Source: Lepisosteus oculatus
Taxonomy: Eukaryota > Chordata > Actinopteri > Semionotiformes > Lepisosteidae
DNA length: 64,000 nucleotides
Assembly: GCF_040954835.1 (NCBI RefSeq)
Contig: NC_090711.1
Span: 8,811,501-8,875,500 of the forward strand
Direction of reading: 5' to 3'
The notes under the pieces: model-generated
Databases searched by the model: none
Told to the model about the DNA's origin: nothing
Seen by the model: only the letters and a program-made list of their open reading frames with translations
Part shown: positions 25,310 to 35,952 of the stretch, piece by piece
How the letters are laid out: each line of letters begins with the position of its first letter
Position numbering within the stretch: the stretch's first letter is position 1
Program-made: the position numbers and the translations under genes

Positions 25310-26834
25310 CCTGTTGTCCCACTTCTACAAGGCCACTCCGCAACCGGTATCCCAGCGGGCGTTACAAAATAGCGTGACCCTGCCTTTGACCGGCCAAGAT
25401 AGACTGTAGCTTTTACTGTCTGTTGCTTAATACCGATTAAGCTCTAACTGGGTGTCATAGGCGTTGAAATTCTCCGATTTCTGCGACCCTGAAATACCCG
25501 TTTCCGTGTTGGGGTAAGATCGAAAGCTAAGAGAGATTTAAATAGTGCGCAGTTTTGTTTCTTAACTTCAGCGAATATTCAAACACATTAACGATGATTC
25601 AGATAACAGATTCTGCAGACAATCTGAGATAATAAACTTGTGCTATGAAAACATTGGTCCCACATGCGGTAAAAATAATTGTTCGCATACCTCGATATAC
25701 TGTAACTAATTTGTAAAACTGGTATTATGACATAAATATGTAAAAAAAAATTAAACAGTATACATATTTACAAAAGACGACAGTTTGTATTAGTCCTTTT
25801 TATTAATTATATCACGGCTCTTCGTACTCCCTGTACTTTGACTTCAGACTCTCATAAAAACAGAATCGTGTCGCGACAACTAAAGGAGAGGCACCATTTT
25901 ATCTTGCGTTCATCTCAACAGGGCATCAGAAATTGAGACTATACTTGCCAAGTTCTGGTTCTGTTTTCATTTAGGTCTGAACCGTGAGACGTTCTGGAAT
26001 GCTAGGCGCATTTGGACGGCATTATTGTGAGCACTGGTGCACTCAAACGACACAAGAAGGTCTCCCCGGCTCTTGAGGTTTAGAACCGGATGGATAGATG
26101 TTAAATTGTATTGTATAATTCAATAAACTGGGATGTTGTGTGGTTGCACGTACACATAATAAAACATTTAAAATGCATCGCAGAAGGCCTTGTACTCATC
26201 CACTGTCGTGTACAAATACTGCTAAGAATTATTTGGGTGTTGCGGCTGGACTGGGACCCAGATCATTGTTTTGCAAGCAATGTTTGCGCTACCCAGGGAA
26301 TTCAGTCACCCCCAAGAATCACGCAGGCGCAAAAATGCGTCGGGTCCAACAATTCACGAAGGGACTTGTGCTTCTTCTTTTACACTTTGCATGCAAACAA
26401 TGGAATGCTTGCCAACGAGGACTAAATGTTCACATTACAAAGGGATTTAAACATGATAAGCTACACCTTCTTCCTTAAGGAAAACGCTTTCCAGGTAAAC
26501 GAGGAAACTACTGTCAAGTTATGTCAAAATCTTTCCCGATTTACGATTTAAATAATACACAATGATACAGACTTAGTATTTATTCAGAATAATGTTTTGG
26601 TAGTGGAAATACCGACAGCAAAATAAGTCCTAAGATAAAGCCAGGCTATGGATCTCGCAACAATGCAGATTGCGGAAAGCTTTGTGCGCTAGCCTTACTT
26701 AGCCTGAGTAAACCGCTAGCAGGTGCAGCTGATAAGCACACAAACACAAGCGCACATATAATACGTACATATAACATTGAAAATGAGGAAAACCGTATTT
26801 TGCACACGGAAAAACACGAGCTATACCTCAGGCA

Positions 26835-27110
26835 AGAGGTCTTCGTTCGAAGTCCCCGCCACGTGCAGATCTCAGCCCCCCGCTACGGTTCGATGTGCGC
26901 GTGCCCAGGCGTCACGCCGTAGCGGCTCGGTCGCGTTGGTTACTGTTGTCTTTGCACACACTTCCTACATTTTTTCTCTCCCAAGAGTTTGTACTACTTG
27001 TTTTAAGGCATTTACCAAAAAAAAAATCCTCGGCAGGAATTGACGCGAACGGCTGACATTCCCTTCGCCTTTTGCGCCTCAGTCAGTTCAGCGCAGAAAG
27101 GTTCACAACA
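26835..27110. promoter_or_regulatory. Small CpG-rich patch upstream of SPO11
   Basis: CpG density rises sharply here against an AT-rich background, with about a dozen CpGs in 26881-26940 alone. It contains CCACGTGC (an E-box) near 26859 and a perfect 9-bp inverted repeat CCGCTACGG (26880-26888) and CCGTAGCGG (26917-26925). It lies 1.1-1.4 kb upstream of the SPO11 start codon. It could be a CpG promoter for an untranslated SPO11 first exon, an unknown transcript, or a distal element. Confidence 0.3.
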
Positions 27111-27680
27111 CCTTCCCTTTGCCGAGGTTAGTCTGGACTTATTGATATTGTGTCGCGGAGTCCAGTGCAAGTAATATTACACGATATAACATTAGTAAGG
27201 TTTATGGGCCTGTTGTATTATTGTGCAGGAACAATGGCAAGAAATCTGTCTTGTATAGAACAAAATAAGTAAACGAAAGCGGTAGTCGTGAAATTCAGTA
27301 TGAATATGTTTGTGGGCTGCTCTATGAACAGTGACCTTTCTGTAATATTAAAGTAAAACGTTTAACCCAGCAGAAGGTACGATATTACGCATTGTCTTGG
27401 GGGCTCCCGAGTTTGCCTAACGCTTTTTTATCCTCTGTGTTCAGCAGCTGTGTCAACCCACGACGCAGTTGATAAAGTCCCACTGAATCGCAAATCCATG
27501 TAAATGGACTTGTTTCTCAAAACGAATTGATACATGTATTTGATTTCACGTTGCTCTGTGTCTTTCAGTTGTGTGTGTTGGGTGGAGGTGTGTGTGTGTG
27601 TGTCACAGCCCCTGGGTTGTGAATTTGATCCCTGTCTGGAATGTTGCTGGCAGGTTAATTAGGCAATGCTGAAGAGCATA

Positions 27681-28100
27681 TCCCAGTGGTTCCCAGCCCT
27701 GATCCCGGAGAAACATGGTGTCTGCTTCTCTTCATTCAAGCAAAGCGCTAAATGTCCAGTGCTAATTGATGACTGAATCAGTCTGCTTGCTTGCTTAGAC
27801 TTTCCTTTAATTTGTTTCTTCAGTCATTCCTGAGTGTTAAAAATATCTGACTTCAAGAGTACTGTTTTCAACAACTTCAACACCCAGAATATTCCGCTCC
27901 TCAAATTGTTTTTGAGTAAATTGTTCTTACTAGTTGATAAATTGATGGACACCCACTCAAGAGAATGTTAATGTACCATAAAGTATGTTTATTTTTTTCC
28001 TTCTGCAGAAGTCCAGTTGCTTACATTTCAACATGCAGGCAACATGCCTGAATGAGTACAGTTCTAAAACTCAGAAGTTGGTACAGGGTTGACACCAATT
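27681..28100 (+). repeat. Old dispersed repeat, copy 2, next to the SPO11 start
   Basis: This is the partner of 17145-17510: it shares the CCAGTGCTAATTG, GCTTGCTTAGACTTT, AATTTGTTTCTTC, GTACTGTTTT, TTGTTCTTACTA and TTACATTTCAACATGC blocks in the same order. It starts with CCCAGTGGTTCCCAGCCCTG, a typical opening of such fish repeats. It ends about 140 bases before the SPO11 ATG, so it occupies the place where the promoter or 5' UTR should be. Confidence 0.7.
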
Positions 28101-28239
28101 TCCATTTTCACTTTTTAAGAGTTGAAAACACAATTACAGATGTATATGCAAGCCCCATTGGTTGTATTCTCTGTTGACTGAGTTTAATTCTGCATTGCAC
28201 TAATTTTTTCTAGTTTATGTTCACATTTTGGACGTGTGA

Positions 28240-28343
28240 ATGTCTGAACAGTTTATTGAGGTTGACAGGCTTCGGGCCTTATTAGTACAAAATCACGGAC
28301 CCAGTGATTCCTTGCTACGTGATGGAGATGAGGAGTTTACAAG
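28240..28343 (+). CDS. SPO11: SPO11 coding exon 1
   Basis: Encodes residues 1-34 (MSEQFIEVDRLRALLV...) plus two bases, then an AAG|GTACAT donor. The preceding in-frame TGA fixes the start. This N-terminal part is poorly conserved across vertebrates. Confidence 0.9.
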
Positions 28344-31300
28344 GTACATGAAACCACTTCAATTCAACATTTTTAAAAATATAACATTTAAACTGTCGCC
28401 TGCTTCTTTATCTTCACCAAAGTACATTTCAGGAAGACATCATTTTTTGTTCCTAGTGAAATTGTTCTGGCCCGCATTGAAAATGTGATAGAGGCAATAC
28501 TAACCAGTCTGTCTAAAAGTGAGGCACCAACCTTGACTGTTCTGAACAGATCCTGCTGGTCCAACATCAGGTATGAGTTGTATGTAATATGCCAGGTTTA
28601 ATTGCTTAGAGAAAATCACAATGGTTTTTATGATTTTTGTATTCGTTTGCAAGGCCAAATTCTTAACATATTAAAAAGGCAAATATTTTTATCCCATATC
28701 AAGTCTATATTATTAAATAAATCAAGTTTATTCAATATATTCTTATACTTAGTCAATTAACTAAGTAATTATTATATAGCTGATTATTATTTTGTAGATG
28801 GAAGGTTTCTGAACAGTGGGTAAAATGAAAATACATCAAGTGCATAGGTTAAGATAAAAAAGACCCATATTATCTTTAAATGTTTGGTGGTAGACTATTC
28901 ATATAATCACTTTGCACAGAATGCAAATCATTAAAAAAATATTTTGAATACTACTTTTGAGCTCTTAGCTGATATATATATATAGTTTGAAAAGAATATC
29001 TTGAGCTAAACAATAACCGACATAAAAGGTTTTAAAGAAATACATAAAACAGCTTATTGGAACTGAAGTACATAGCCCTAAGCCTTGAAGATGAAATAAG
29101 TTCCGTTCTAGAAAGGTGCAGTTTTGATGATGGACATAAAAGAAAATCAAAGCTATAAAATGCTTTGTGTTGTGCATCCTGTGAAGATCTATCATGATAA
29201 GACTCTCTATTCCTAAGGATAAATCCACATCAAACATTCTGTTCTGCTTTTGGGATATTGTGTTTGAGAAGGAATAGATTTAAAGAGTTCTTAAAAATTA
29301 AGAATTTATGGATTTGAGTTACTAGTGGCATCTATGGGTTTGGCTTCATTCTTACTGACTCACATTACATTATTACAATGATGTTTTCTGGTTTCAAACA
29401 TCTGATTGGTGGTCTTTCCTGTGTTGATGAAGGTTTGAAGATGATATTGGTCTGCATGCAGCTTCAGACTACACTGTCAGTACAATCAGAAGTGATTGCT
29501 CAAGATCGGTGACCAGATTTGGTAACTATGCTTATTTAGATATAATAATAATAAACTTTATTTTATATAGCGCCTTTAAAGGTGACTTCTCATAGCGCTG
29601 ATTAGTTGCAGTGCAGATATGTATTTGCACTGCAACTAATCAGTACTGCAGTGTGCTTATTTTCTTTTTTATTTCTTGTTTTTATATTTTAAAGAGTCAG
29701 TGTGTATGTAACATGTCAAGTTTAAGATGTAAACTTTGACATAAATAAATTTAAAGTTAAATGTCATAAATATATTTAACTGCTATTCAAATGATTATAA
29801 GAGTCTGAGTAGAGTTTATTAAATCACATTTGCTAAGATTTAAAAACATATTCTTTATTCAATCAATCTCCATTTCAAAATATTTTTCAGTAACCTATGT
29901 TACTAAAATAAAAGTATTAAAAATATTACAAATAATCAATTGTACTGTTTTGTAGCTACAACCCTGAAGGTACTGTCTGTAATCTACAAGATGGTGCAAA
30001 GCAATTCATATGCTACGAAAAGGTGATGCAATTTTTCATGTTGCTTACAGCCCTTCATCTATTGTATTCCAGTTTAATACTGACGAATGAATTAACATTT
30101 CAGTAATATACATCATATCTTTCTTCTTCCTGTTTGTTCCCATTCTCTTCTAATCCTGTAATTGACCATCACTCTGTGTGTTGTCACAGCAGTTTGAAGC
30201 ATTATCAGTTTGACATCTCATCACAGTTTTGAAAGAAAGAACTCTTGAAAGTGAATATTGCAAACAATCTCTGCCTCATTTACTTAGGGACATCTATTAC
30301 AATGACACCCAGCTGTTTGGAAGTCAGAGGACAGTGGACCTCATAGTGGATGACATTTCCTGTATGCTCAGGGTTCCACGCAGGAATCTACACGTGGTGA
30401 GTGATTTTGATGATGTCACATGCTTTTCAATTCATACAACAAAGACGCTGCTAATATCCCTTGCTGTTGTATGCAAAAGTTAACTTTGTGGCAAAAACAT
30501 ATTGATTAATCTTTCATGTATATTTTTGTTTTCTTAATTGCTAACAGTACTTTATCTTTATCTTTCTTAATTGTTTTAATCCTTTTGTTACATGAAGTTG
30601 GATCATTAAGAAACAGTATATAAAATGTAAACCCTTCATTTTCATTGAAAACCATTTAGATTACCTTCCAGATAGATTTGAAACAAATGAACAGTGCAAG
30701 TTCTGTTTAAAATGTGCTTCTCGTACTCATTAGACATGTTCTAGTGATTAAGCAAATGGACATTAAATTTCCACATGTGTTTTTTACTAACAAAACATAA
30801 ACAATTGTCCTTTATTTAAACAAAGTCTCTATTTCTGCACTTTTTTAAGATAAAAAGTTTGGACTGATTTCACAAAACGTTATTAGGACTAACCATGTAC
30901 TATTTAATGGTAATATAAGCAAGTTGGTCTGGGAGCAGGGATAATCTGAGTGTATGAAACCAGCCCTAAAAAGTGCTAAAATAAATCTGAAAGTGATACT
31001 ACTTACAATAGCCTAACTGTATTTTGGCCTTGGTTTTTCTTTGTAAATGCTTTCTAGCTTGCATCTTCCAAAGGCTTCATTGCAGGTGATCTGTGCTACA
31101 CAGAGGAAGATGGCACTAAGGTGAATTGTGACTCTGGCTCCATGGTATGTGAGACAGCAGGCAGGTACAGTACCACGTTTATAGCACTGAGCTTTATCTG
31201 TGACTACCGTTGGTATCACTATGCATAAAAAATAATTCAGATTATTCGCTAATGATAAATGTTACAGTGAATAGATGTAAAGATCTCTGAACTTTTAGGC

Positions 31301-33797
31301 AGCATGTTATGCAATGTATTTGAACTAATTCTAAATACTTGGACTAATTTTTAATTAATTCCACGCTCAACTCACAACCAATGATTTTGTGTAATGTTTT
31401 AAAAGTAAAAAACTGCAAGATTTTGTATTCAGATTTTATTACTTTTCAGTTACATTTTGTGTGAATATTGAAATAAAGCTTTATGCATGATATTGTCTTA
31501 AAAACTGATTTCTGTCTCTGTTTGTTTAGGCAGTCCTGGTTTCTTCCAATGTTTGTGGTATAAAAAGTATCCTTTACTTTTGCAAAACTTTAGAGAAAAA
31601 TGTTTGTAATCTTTGTGCATATCTGTTACTGTTTATAAAACAAATTAGTTTTTTTTCTCCTAGAAAGTGTGTATATAATTTTTATTTTGATTATATAATT
31701 TGAAGTGGTCAAATTATTTGAAAATAATAATGTAGTATTAGATCAAACAACAGCTATCTCTTAAAAGCACATGCAGCTAACCTTAATAATCAGATTTTGT
31801 TTCCACTGCGAAATTTGTCTTGATTGTGGAAAAAGACGCAACTTTCCAAAGGCTGTTGGATGATGAGTTCTGTACCAAACTGGCTCCATGTATCATGATC
31901 ACAGTGAGTCTTTATCTTAAAAAAACAATGTAATTGCCAGCATAGAAAGTTGGGAAAGAAATCTGGTGATACATTTTACAAATGTGGAAATAAAATGTAT
32001 TGGAAAAGTAAACTACATTTTTAATTATATGAATGCCTTATGCTGAAAATAACCCCATTTTATGTGTTATGTGCAGATATGTTGAAAGATGCTTTTCCTG
32101 ACTGTTGTCACACTTTCAGGGTAAAGGAGTCCCGGATGTAAATAGCAGGCTGATGGTGAGGAGGCTGTGGGATTCTCTGTGCATTCCTATATTTGCACTG
32201 GTGGATGCAGATCCACATGGTACTCTATCACTTCCTTTGTGTAATTGTGGCTTCTTCGGTACCTCCAAAGAAACAAAAATCTAGATTGGAAGAAATCAGT
32301 TTCCAACATATTTCAAAACAGAATTGACCAATTTACTAGCATGAACTGATGTTATAGAAGTTTTGAAAGTTATATAAATATATAATTATATTGTATAAAG
32401 TTACAGTTGGTTTATCTTGTTTTTGTTACCAACCTAACAAGAAGTGTTTAAAACTGATAAAAAATAATTGCCTAAATTAGTAGTTGCTAATGGTATGTAT
32501 TGATTTATTACACCATAGAAAATAGAATGAGGCTATTGTAAAGTACCTTATAAGCAGAACTGCTGGTTAGAATTTTTTTAGGAACTATTGAGTCCACAGG
32601 CAAAGTCTGGTTTATGTTTAACAGATATACAATTTCAGTCACCCGAACAATGCTTACAGCAAGATATAGTTATATTGTTATAGTTACATATATGGATATG
32701 TCCTGATACTGGACAGATGTTAATATATTTAATGGAAAGTATTCGGTAGAGTTTACAGACAGTAAAAAGTTCATAATACAGACTTTAATATCTTGATTCT
32801 CCTAGGTATTGAAATCATGTGCATTTATAAATATGGATCAGTGGTAAGCTTATTTCAATGCATTTAATAGTCACTGTTAATCCTTCAAAAAACTACTTCA
32901 CACTGTAATGTATATTATATTTTCTTGCTACATTTTTTTTAAGCGAAAGTGAAATACTGATTGCTTTCTAATTATAGTGTATTTGTGTGTGTGACTTTTA
33001 TTCACTAGTCCATGTCATTCGACGCGCACAATCTGACTGTTCCTGCAGTGATGTGGCTGGGCCTCCTTCCATCTGATATTGAAAGGTCATCTAGGTCTAT
33101 GTTAACATTTTTGGCATTACCTTGAATTATTTTGATACAATTTATTTGTGGAATATAAAAAACTCCTAATGTTTTCCCCAGCTGTACAGCATCTTAACTA
33201 TTACTGTTATTAACATGACTAATACTGCTAAAAGATGGATAAAATATCTTTCCATATCTGTTGCAGACTGAATGTTCCCAAAGATGCTTTAATTCCTTTT
33301 ACAAAACGGGATCATAGCAAACTTCAAAGTCTTCAGAAACGACCCTACTTTAACTCTCAACCCCTTTGGAAAAAAGAGGTAAGGTTGTAGAAATGGTTAA
33401 ACACTGTCTGGATACCTCTAACAGTGAAGCGCTGGCAAGTGAAATGTACCTGGTACTAATCAGCATAATGGGCTGCAGATGAGAAGTTATAAGAAGGAAT
33501 GAAAACAAAAACTTAATGTTGAAATGAGGAACAGATTGAAAAATTCTTCATATTGGCATATAGCATGTAAAGCAATGACAGAGAGAATAAAGAACATAAC
33601 ATTTGACTAGATTTCTTTTTGTATAATTTCTGAATTCCACTCTGATGTATCATGGGATATAACTTGTTCTCTTGCAGATAGAACTGATGCTGAAATGGCA
33701 GCAGAAAGCAGAAATCCAGTGTTTGACATCAATTGCTCCAGATTACCTTACTCGTGTGTACCTGCCAAATAAACTGCGCTTTGGAGGATGGATATGA
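28240..33797 (+). CDS. SPO11: SPO11, meiotic DNA double-strand-break transesterase (13 coding exons, 387 aa)
   Basis: SPO11 is the topoisomerase VI A-like protein that starts meiotic recombination by covalent cleavage of DNA with a tyrosine, in complex with TOPOVIBL. Thirteen exons join in frame to 388 codons including the stop; the human protein is 396 aa. The winged-helix 5Y-CAP domain holds RDIYYNDTQLFG with the catalytic tyrosine at Y129 (human Y138). The Toprim domain holds FVLIVEKDATF (metal-binding E215) and LVDADPHG (D268, D270). The C-terminus is RVYLPNKLRFGGWI. An in-frame TGA directly precedes the start ATG. All introns are GT-AG. Introns longer than 300 bases are AT-rich without other genes, except for the repeat and hairpin in intron 3. 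No frame damage or missing catalytic residue is seen, so the gene looks functional. Confidence 0.97.
28457..28570 (+). CDS. SPO11: SPO11 coding exon 2 (frame-neutral cassette)
   Basis: Encodes EIVLARIENVIEAILTSLSK and SEAPTLTVLNRSCWSNI. It is 114 bases, exactly 38 codons, and begins and ends in the same phase. Skipping it keeps frame and would give a 349-aa form. In mammals the alpha isoform lacks a 38-codon exon at this place, while the beta isoform includes it and binds TOPOVIBL. Confidence 0.93.
29433..29521 (+). CDS. SPO11: SPO11 coding exon 3
   Basis: Encodes FEDDIGLHAASDY...TRF, matching human FEDSVGLQMVSH. Donor is G|GTAACT. The intron before it is about 860 bases and holds nothing recognised. 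Confidence 0.92.
29541..29600 (-). repeat. LINE/SINE tail fragment in SPO11 intron 3
   Basis: On the minus strand this reads GCGCTATATAAAATAAAG followed by TTATTATTATTA, the tail style seen forward at 25178-25308. Only about 60 bases remain. It abuts the perfect inverted repeat at 29598-29643. Confidence 0.55.
29598..29643. repeat. Perfect 18-bp inverted repeat (hairpin) in SPO11 intron 3
   Basis: CTGATTAGTTGCAGTGCA at 29598-29615 is exactly complementary to 29626-29643, with a 10-base loop. The structure directly follows a reversed LINE/SINE tail. It may be a foldback made on insertion or part of a small inverted-repeat element. Confidence 0.85.
29956..30022 (+). CDS. SPO11: SPO11 coding exon 4
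   Basis: Encodes ATTLKVLSVIYKMVQSNSYATK and two bases of the arginine before the catalytic DIYY motif, aligned to human LKILSMIYKLVQSNTYATKR. Winged-helix domain. Confidence 0.93.
30288..30396 (+). CDS. SPO11: SPO11 coding exon 5 (catalytic tyrosine)
   Basis: Encodes DIYYNDTQLFGSQRTVDLIV then DDISCMLRVPRRNLHV. The second tyrosine of DIYY (Y129) is the DNA-attacking residue. Donor is GTG|GTGAGT; acceptor is ACTTAG. Confidence 0.96.
31058..31144 (+). CDS. SPO11: SPO11 coding exon 6
   Basis: Encodes LASSKGFIAGDLCYTEEDGT and KVNCDSGSM, matching human SKGLIAGNLRYIEEDGTKVNC. Exactly 29 codons in phase 0. Confidence 0.95.
31530..31566 (+). CDS. SPO11: SPO11 coding exon 7 (37-base small exon)
   Basis: Encodes AVLVSSNVCGIK plus one base, matching human AVAVPSNIQGIRN. 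Acceptor is TTTGTTTAG, donor A|GTATCC. It is needed to keep frame between exons 6 and 8. Confidence 0.88.
31794..31903 (+). CDS. SPO11: SPO11 coding exon 8 (Toprim glutamate)
   Basis: Encodes FVSTAKFVLIVEKDATF and QRLLDDEFCTKLAPCIMIT, with the Toprim glutamate E215. The acceptor AATAATCAG has a weak pyrimidine tract, but frame and homology demand it. Confidence 0.92.
32120..32219 (+). CDS. SPO11: SPO11 coding exon 9 (Toprim DxD)
   Basis: Encodes GKGVPDVNSRLMVRRLWDSL and CIPIFALVDADPH plus one base. D268 and D270 are the Toprim metal ligands. Confidence 0.95.
32806..32843 (+). CDS. SPO11: SPO11 coding exon 10 (38-base small exon)
   Basis: Encodes the glycine end of DADPHG and IEIMCIYKYGSV, matching human GIEIMCIYKYGSM. 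Acceptor TCCTAG, donor GTG|GTAAGC. Confidence 0.93.
33009..33085 (+). CDS. SPO11: SPO11 coding exon 11
   Basis: Encodes SMSFDAHNLTVPAVMWLGLL and PSDIE plus two bases, matching human SMSFEAHHLTVPAIRWLGLLPSD. The donor AG|GTCATC is non-consensus after GT. Confidence 0.92.
33267..33378 (+). CDS. SPO11: SPO11 coding exon 12
   Basis: Encodes LNVPKDALIPFTKRDHSKLQ and SLQKRPYFNSQPLWKKE, matching human LNVPKDSLIPLTKRD...RRPYV. Donor GAG|GTAAGG. Confidence 0.94.
33678..33797 (+). CDS. SPO11: SPO11 coding exon 13 and stop
   Basis: Encodes IELMLKWQQKAEIQ through RVYLPNKLRFGGWI and a TGA stop at 33795-33797. The last 13 residues differ from human in only one position. Confidence 0.95.
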   Translation: MELMLKWQQKAEIQCLTSIAPDYLTRVYLPNKLRFGGWI

Positions 33798-34222
33798 TCT
33801 CTAACTGCCGCCCTCTGGACTTGCTCAGCATTGCAGTCAACATCCAGATATATTGTAGTTTTAACCCTTTCAAGGGAGTGTTTTTCTGTTGGATACATTA
33901 GAAGAAGCAGAAATGTGTGACCAGTTGTTTTAAATACTGTTTTTTTTTATTCATGCCTTTATAGACAGTTCAATTGCTGCAAACTTTCAACATTAATATG
34001 CTGTGAGAGTATGTCCAAACTAGCCTCAATGGTTCCTAAAAAGGCATAATCCATGGGTGTGAACTCGTTAAATTCCAGTTCTATTGAACTTTGGAGCTGG
34101 GGATGAGATGATGCTCAGGTTTAGTACCTATTTAAGATGTTCTTCAGTCATCACAATATACAAACAAACCATTTCCATGATATCGTATTACAAAACTGAA
34201 TGTGATGAAGTATAGCGTCAAC

Positions 34223-34228
34223 AATAAA
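34223..34228 (+). terminator. SPO11: SPO11 polyadenylation signal AATAAA
   Basis: First canonical AATAAA downstream of the SPO11 stop, 426 bases into the 3' UTR. Cleavage would fall near 34240-34260. Confidence 0.55.
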
Positions 34229-34830
34229 TGAAATGTATCTATGCAAATATTCAAATGACATTTAATATATCATAATATATCAAGTCATGAAATATACTAT
34301 TCATGGGCATAATGCACAGTCTGTCAAAGCTGACAGAAAGTGTGGTAGTTGATTTTCTAGATCTGATAAAGCAGTTTGTTACACCATAAAAAGTCAATAG
34401 AAGAGAACAGGACAGTGGATTTGAAGAGCTCAAAAATCTGGAACAAGTATGAATTCCTTCCTATTGTCGAAAGGTAACGAGCACAGTGTAGAACAGTATT
34501 TGTAACTAATTTTAAATATTTGTTGCAACTGCCCCTATAGTTTTACTTGTTTTATTGTAGAATGGATATTTTGTTACTAGCCAGTTCCCATTCCGGGAAT
34601 TTATGTTGTTGATGTTATTGACATGGAAATAAATGCAAACGCAAACTGTGCGCTGACATTGTTCAAGAAAACATTATTATAAAAATGCAGAAATGCGTCA
34701 TGTGAGAGTAAATCAATATACCACAAGAGTGGTGTAGTTTCGTGATTGAATGCCACTATTTGAAAGACTTTATGTTTTTCTTTAAAAAATAACAAGGGAT
34801 TCGGCAAGTTTACAGAATATATTTACAATA

Positions 34831-34932
34831 AGTTCAGGTGGGTACACCTGAAGAAGGCTCCACGGCCGAAACGTTGTGTTATCTTTCTTCTTTTTTTCAA
34901 CATGGAATAAACCTATTACTTGTTCCTTTGCA
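34831..34932 (+). mobile_element. Penelope-like terminal repeat fragment, copy A, with hammerhead-like core
   Basis: This copy reads TTCAGGTGGGT, then ACACCTGAAGAAGGCTCCAC, GGCCGAAACGTTGTGTT, a T/C-rich tract, and CATGGAATAAACCTATTACT then TGTTCCTTTGCA. Nearly identical sequence recurs at 40839-41015 and 43136-43373, and a decayed copy at 46125-46208. There is no reverse transcriptase nearby, so it is a solo terminal piece. Assignment to Penelope-like elements rests on the ribozyme core and the inverted pairing of copies, not on a database match. Confidence 0.55.
34844..34879 (+). ncRNA. Candidate type I hammerhead ribozyme (copy A)
   Basis: The core order is present: stem I strand ACAC (34844-34847), CTGAAGA (34848-34854, fits CUGANGA), stem II GGCT/GGCC closing loop CCAC, GAAA (34868-34871), a minimal ACGT stem III, the cleavage-site T at 34875, then GTGT (34876-34879) pairing with ACAC. 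An unpaired A precedes stem II. A two-pair stem III without a loop is the known style of Penelope-associated hammerheads, which may act as dimers. Activity is untested. Confidence 0.45.
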
Positions 34933-35199
34933 TATTTACAATAAAGCGCGTACCATTAGTGTACCTGTTTCACAATAACAGAAAAGCTTCTGGTTTTACC
35001 AAATAAAATGTTTATGTCCACTATATGATAAAATATTATATTTTACCATACTCAGTCATATCTGTTCAAATATAATTACCTATTAGACAAAACTCATTTT
35101 AGTTCCACTAGTTTCAATTCAGATCAATACATTAAGACCATTGATTGAGCTGAATGTAAGGTGTAAGGCGTCATGTGAATGATATAATCACTGCATGAA

Positions 35200-35370
35200 T
35201 ATAACGTGTAGTTTGGCCCACTTACGTTTCCGTAGGCCGGTGACGTAATTACAGTGCGCTGAAGCAGTAAAAGGCAGTGGAGTGGCGGCGAATTCCCCAG
35301 TCTAGGTCGGTTTACAATTGCTTTTTTAGGGCTGTGATAAATACGATATATTTTTTTAAATGAAACAGGT
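35200..35370 (+). promoter_or_regulatory. RAE1: Probable RAE1 promoter and untranslated exon 1
   Basis: TGACGTAA at 35241-35248 is a CRE/ATF-type site in a locally GC-richer stretch. Coding exon 2 begins after an acceptor at 35941-35945, so an untranslated exon must lie upstream. AACAG|GTAAAG with its donor GT at 35369-35370 is one candidate end for it. No TATA box is seen, as usual for a housekeeping gene. Confidence 0.4.
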
Positions 35371-35952
35371 AAAGAGCTTGTAGCTAGTAGTTATTGTGTT
35401 AATTAAAGAGGTTTATAGGAAATCCGTTTTTGATGGAGCTTCCTAGTGTGTAGTAGTGGATGGAGAAGGTAGCCTGCGTGTTCTGATATTAAGGAAAGCA
35501 AGAACGATTGCAAAGTATTTACAATCTCGATTACGTATCTCAAACTTTAAGACGTTCTACGGTTTGAGACCTTTGTTATGGAGAATAGTAGCTTGAGTAA
35601 TGGTTTAAAATAAAATGCCTCGTGTTTATGGCTCAGTACATAAAGGGTTATGTTGGTAGTAAACTGATGATGCCATTATGCTGATTTTCAGAAAGTAAAG
35701 TGATAGTATACAACGTTTAAAAATAAGGACGAAAATGAAATGGAATCGTTCGACCTAGGTTGCAGAGCATGACTGTAAGACCGCTGACCGGATATGCAGT
35801 TCAATTTCTCGAAAGTCCCTCTTCCAGTGCTTAAGCGTATCTGTTTTCAGATGAACAAGTAGTAGCTTGCTTGTTCAGTGCCAATGTACAAGAGGTAATA
35901 AGCAAAGACCTGTTTGTGGAAATGATTCAATCTTTTCCTGTTTAGAACTACA

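Larger units (their letters stand above)
18743..28239. other. BMP7-SPO11 head-to-head intergenic region
   Basis: These 9.5 kb separate the divergent BMP7 and SPO11 start codons. No open frame shows a recognisable domain or conserved protein. Identifiable content is two repeat copies (22521-22830 and 27681-28100), a LINE/SINE tail with an (ATT)n tract (25178-25308), a small CpG-rich patch (about 26835-27110), and candidate factor-site clusters near 20627-20676 and 22066-22257. The rest is AT-rich unannotated sequence that could hold BMP7 enhancers and untranslated SPO11 exons. Confidence 0.75.
33798..35945. other. SPO11 3' UTR and SPO11-RAE1 spacer
   Basis: A compact interval between two same-strand genes. 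It holds the presumed SPO11 3' UTR to about 34250, one Penelope-like terminal repeat (34831-34932), and the RAE1 promoter and untranslated first exon between about 35200 and 35400. I see no further coding sequence. Confidence 0.7.
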
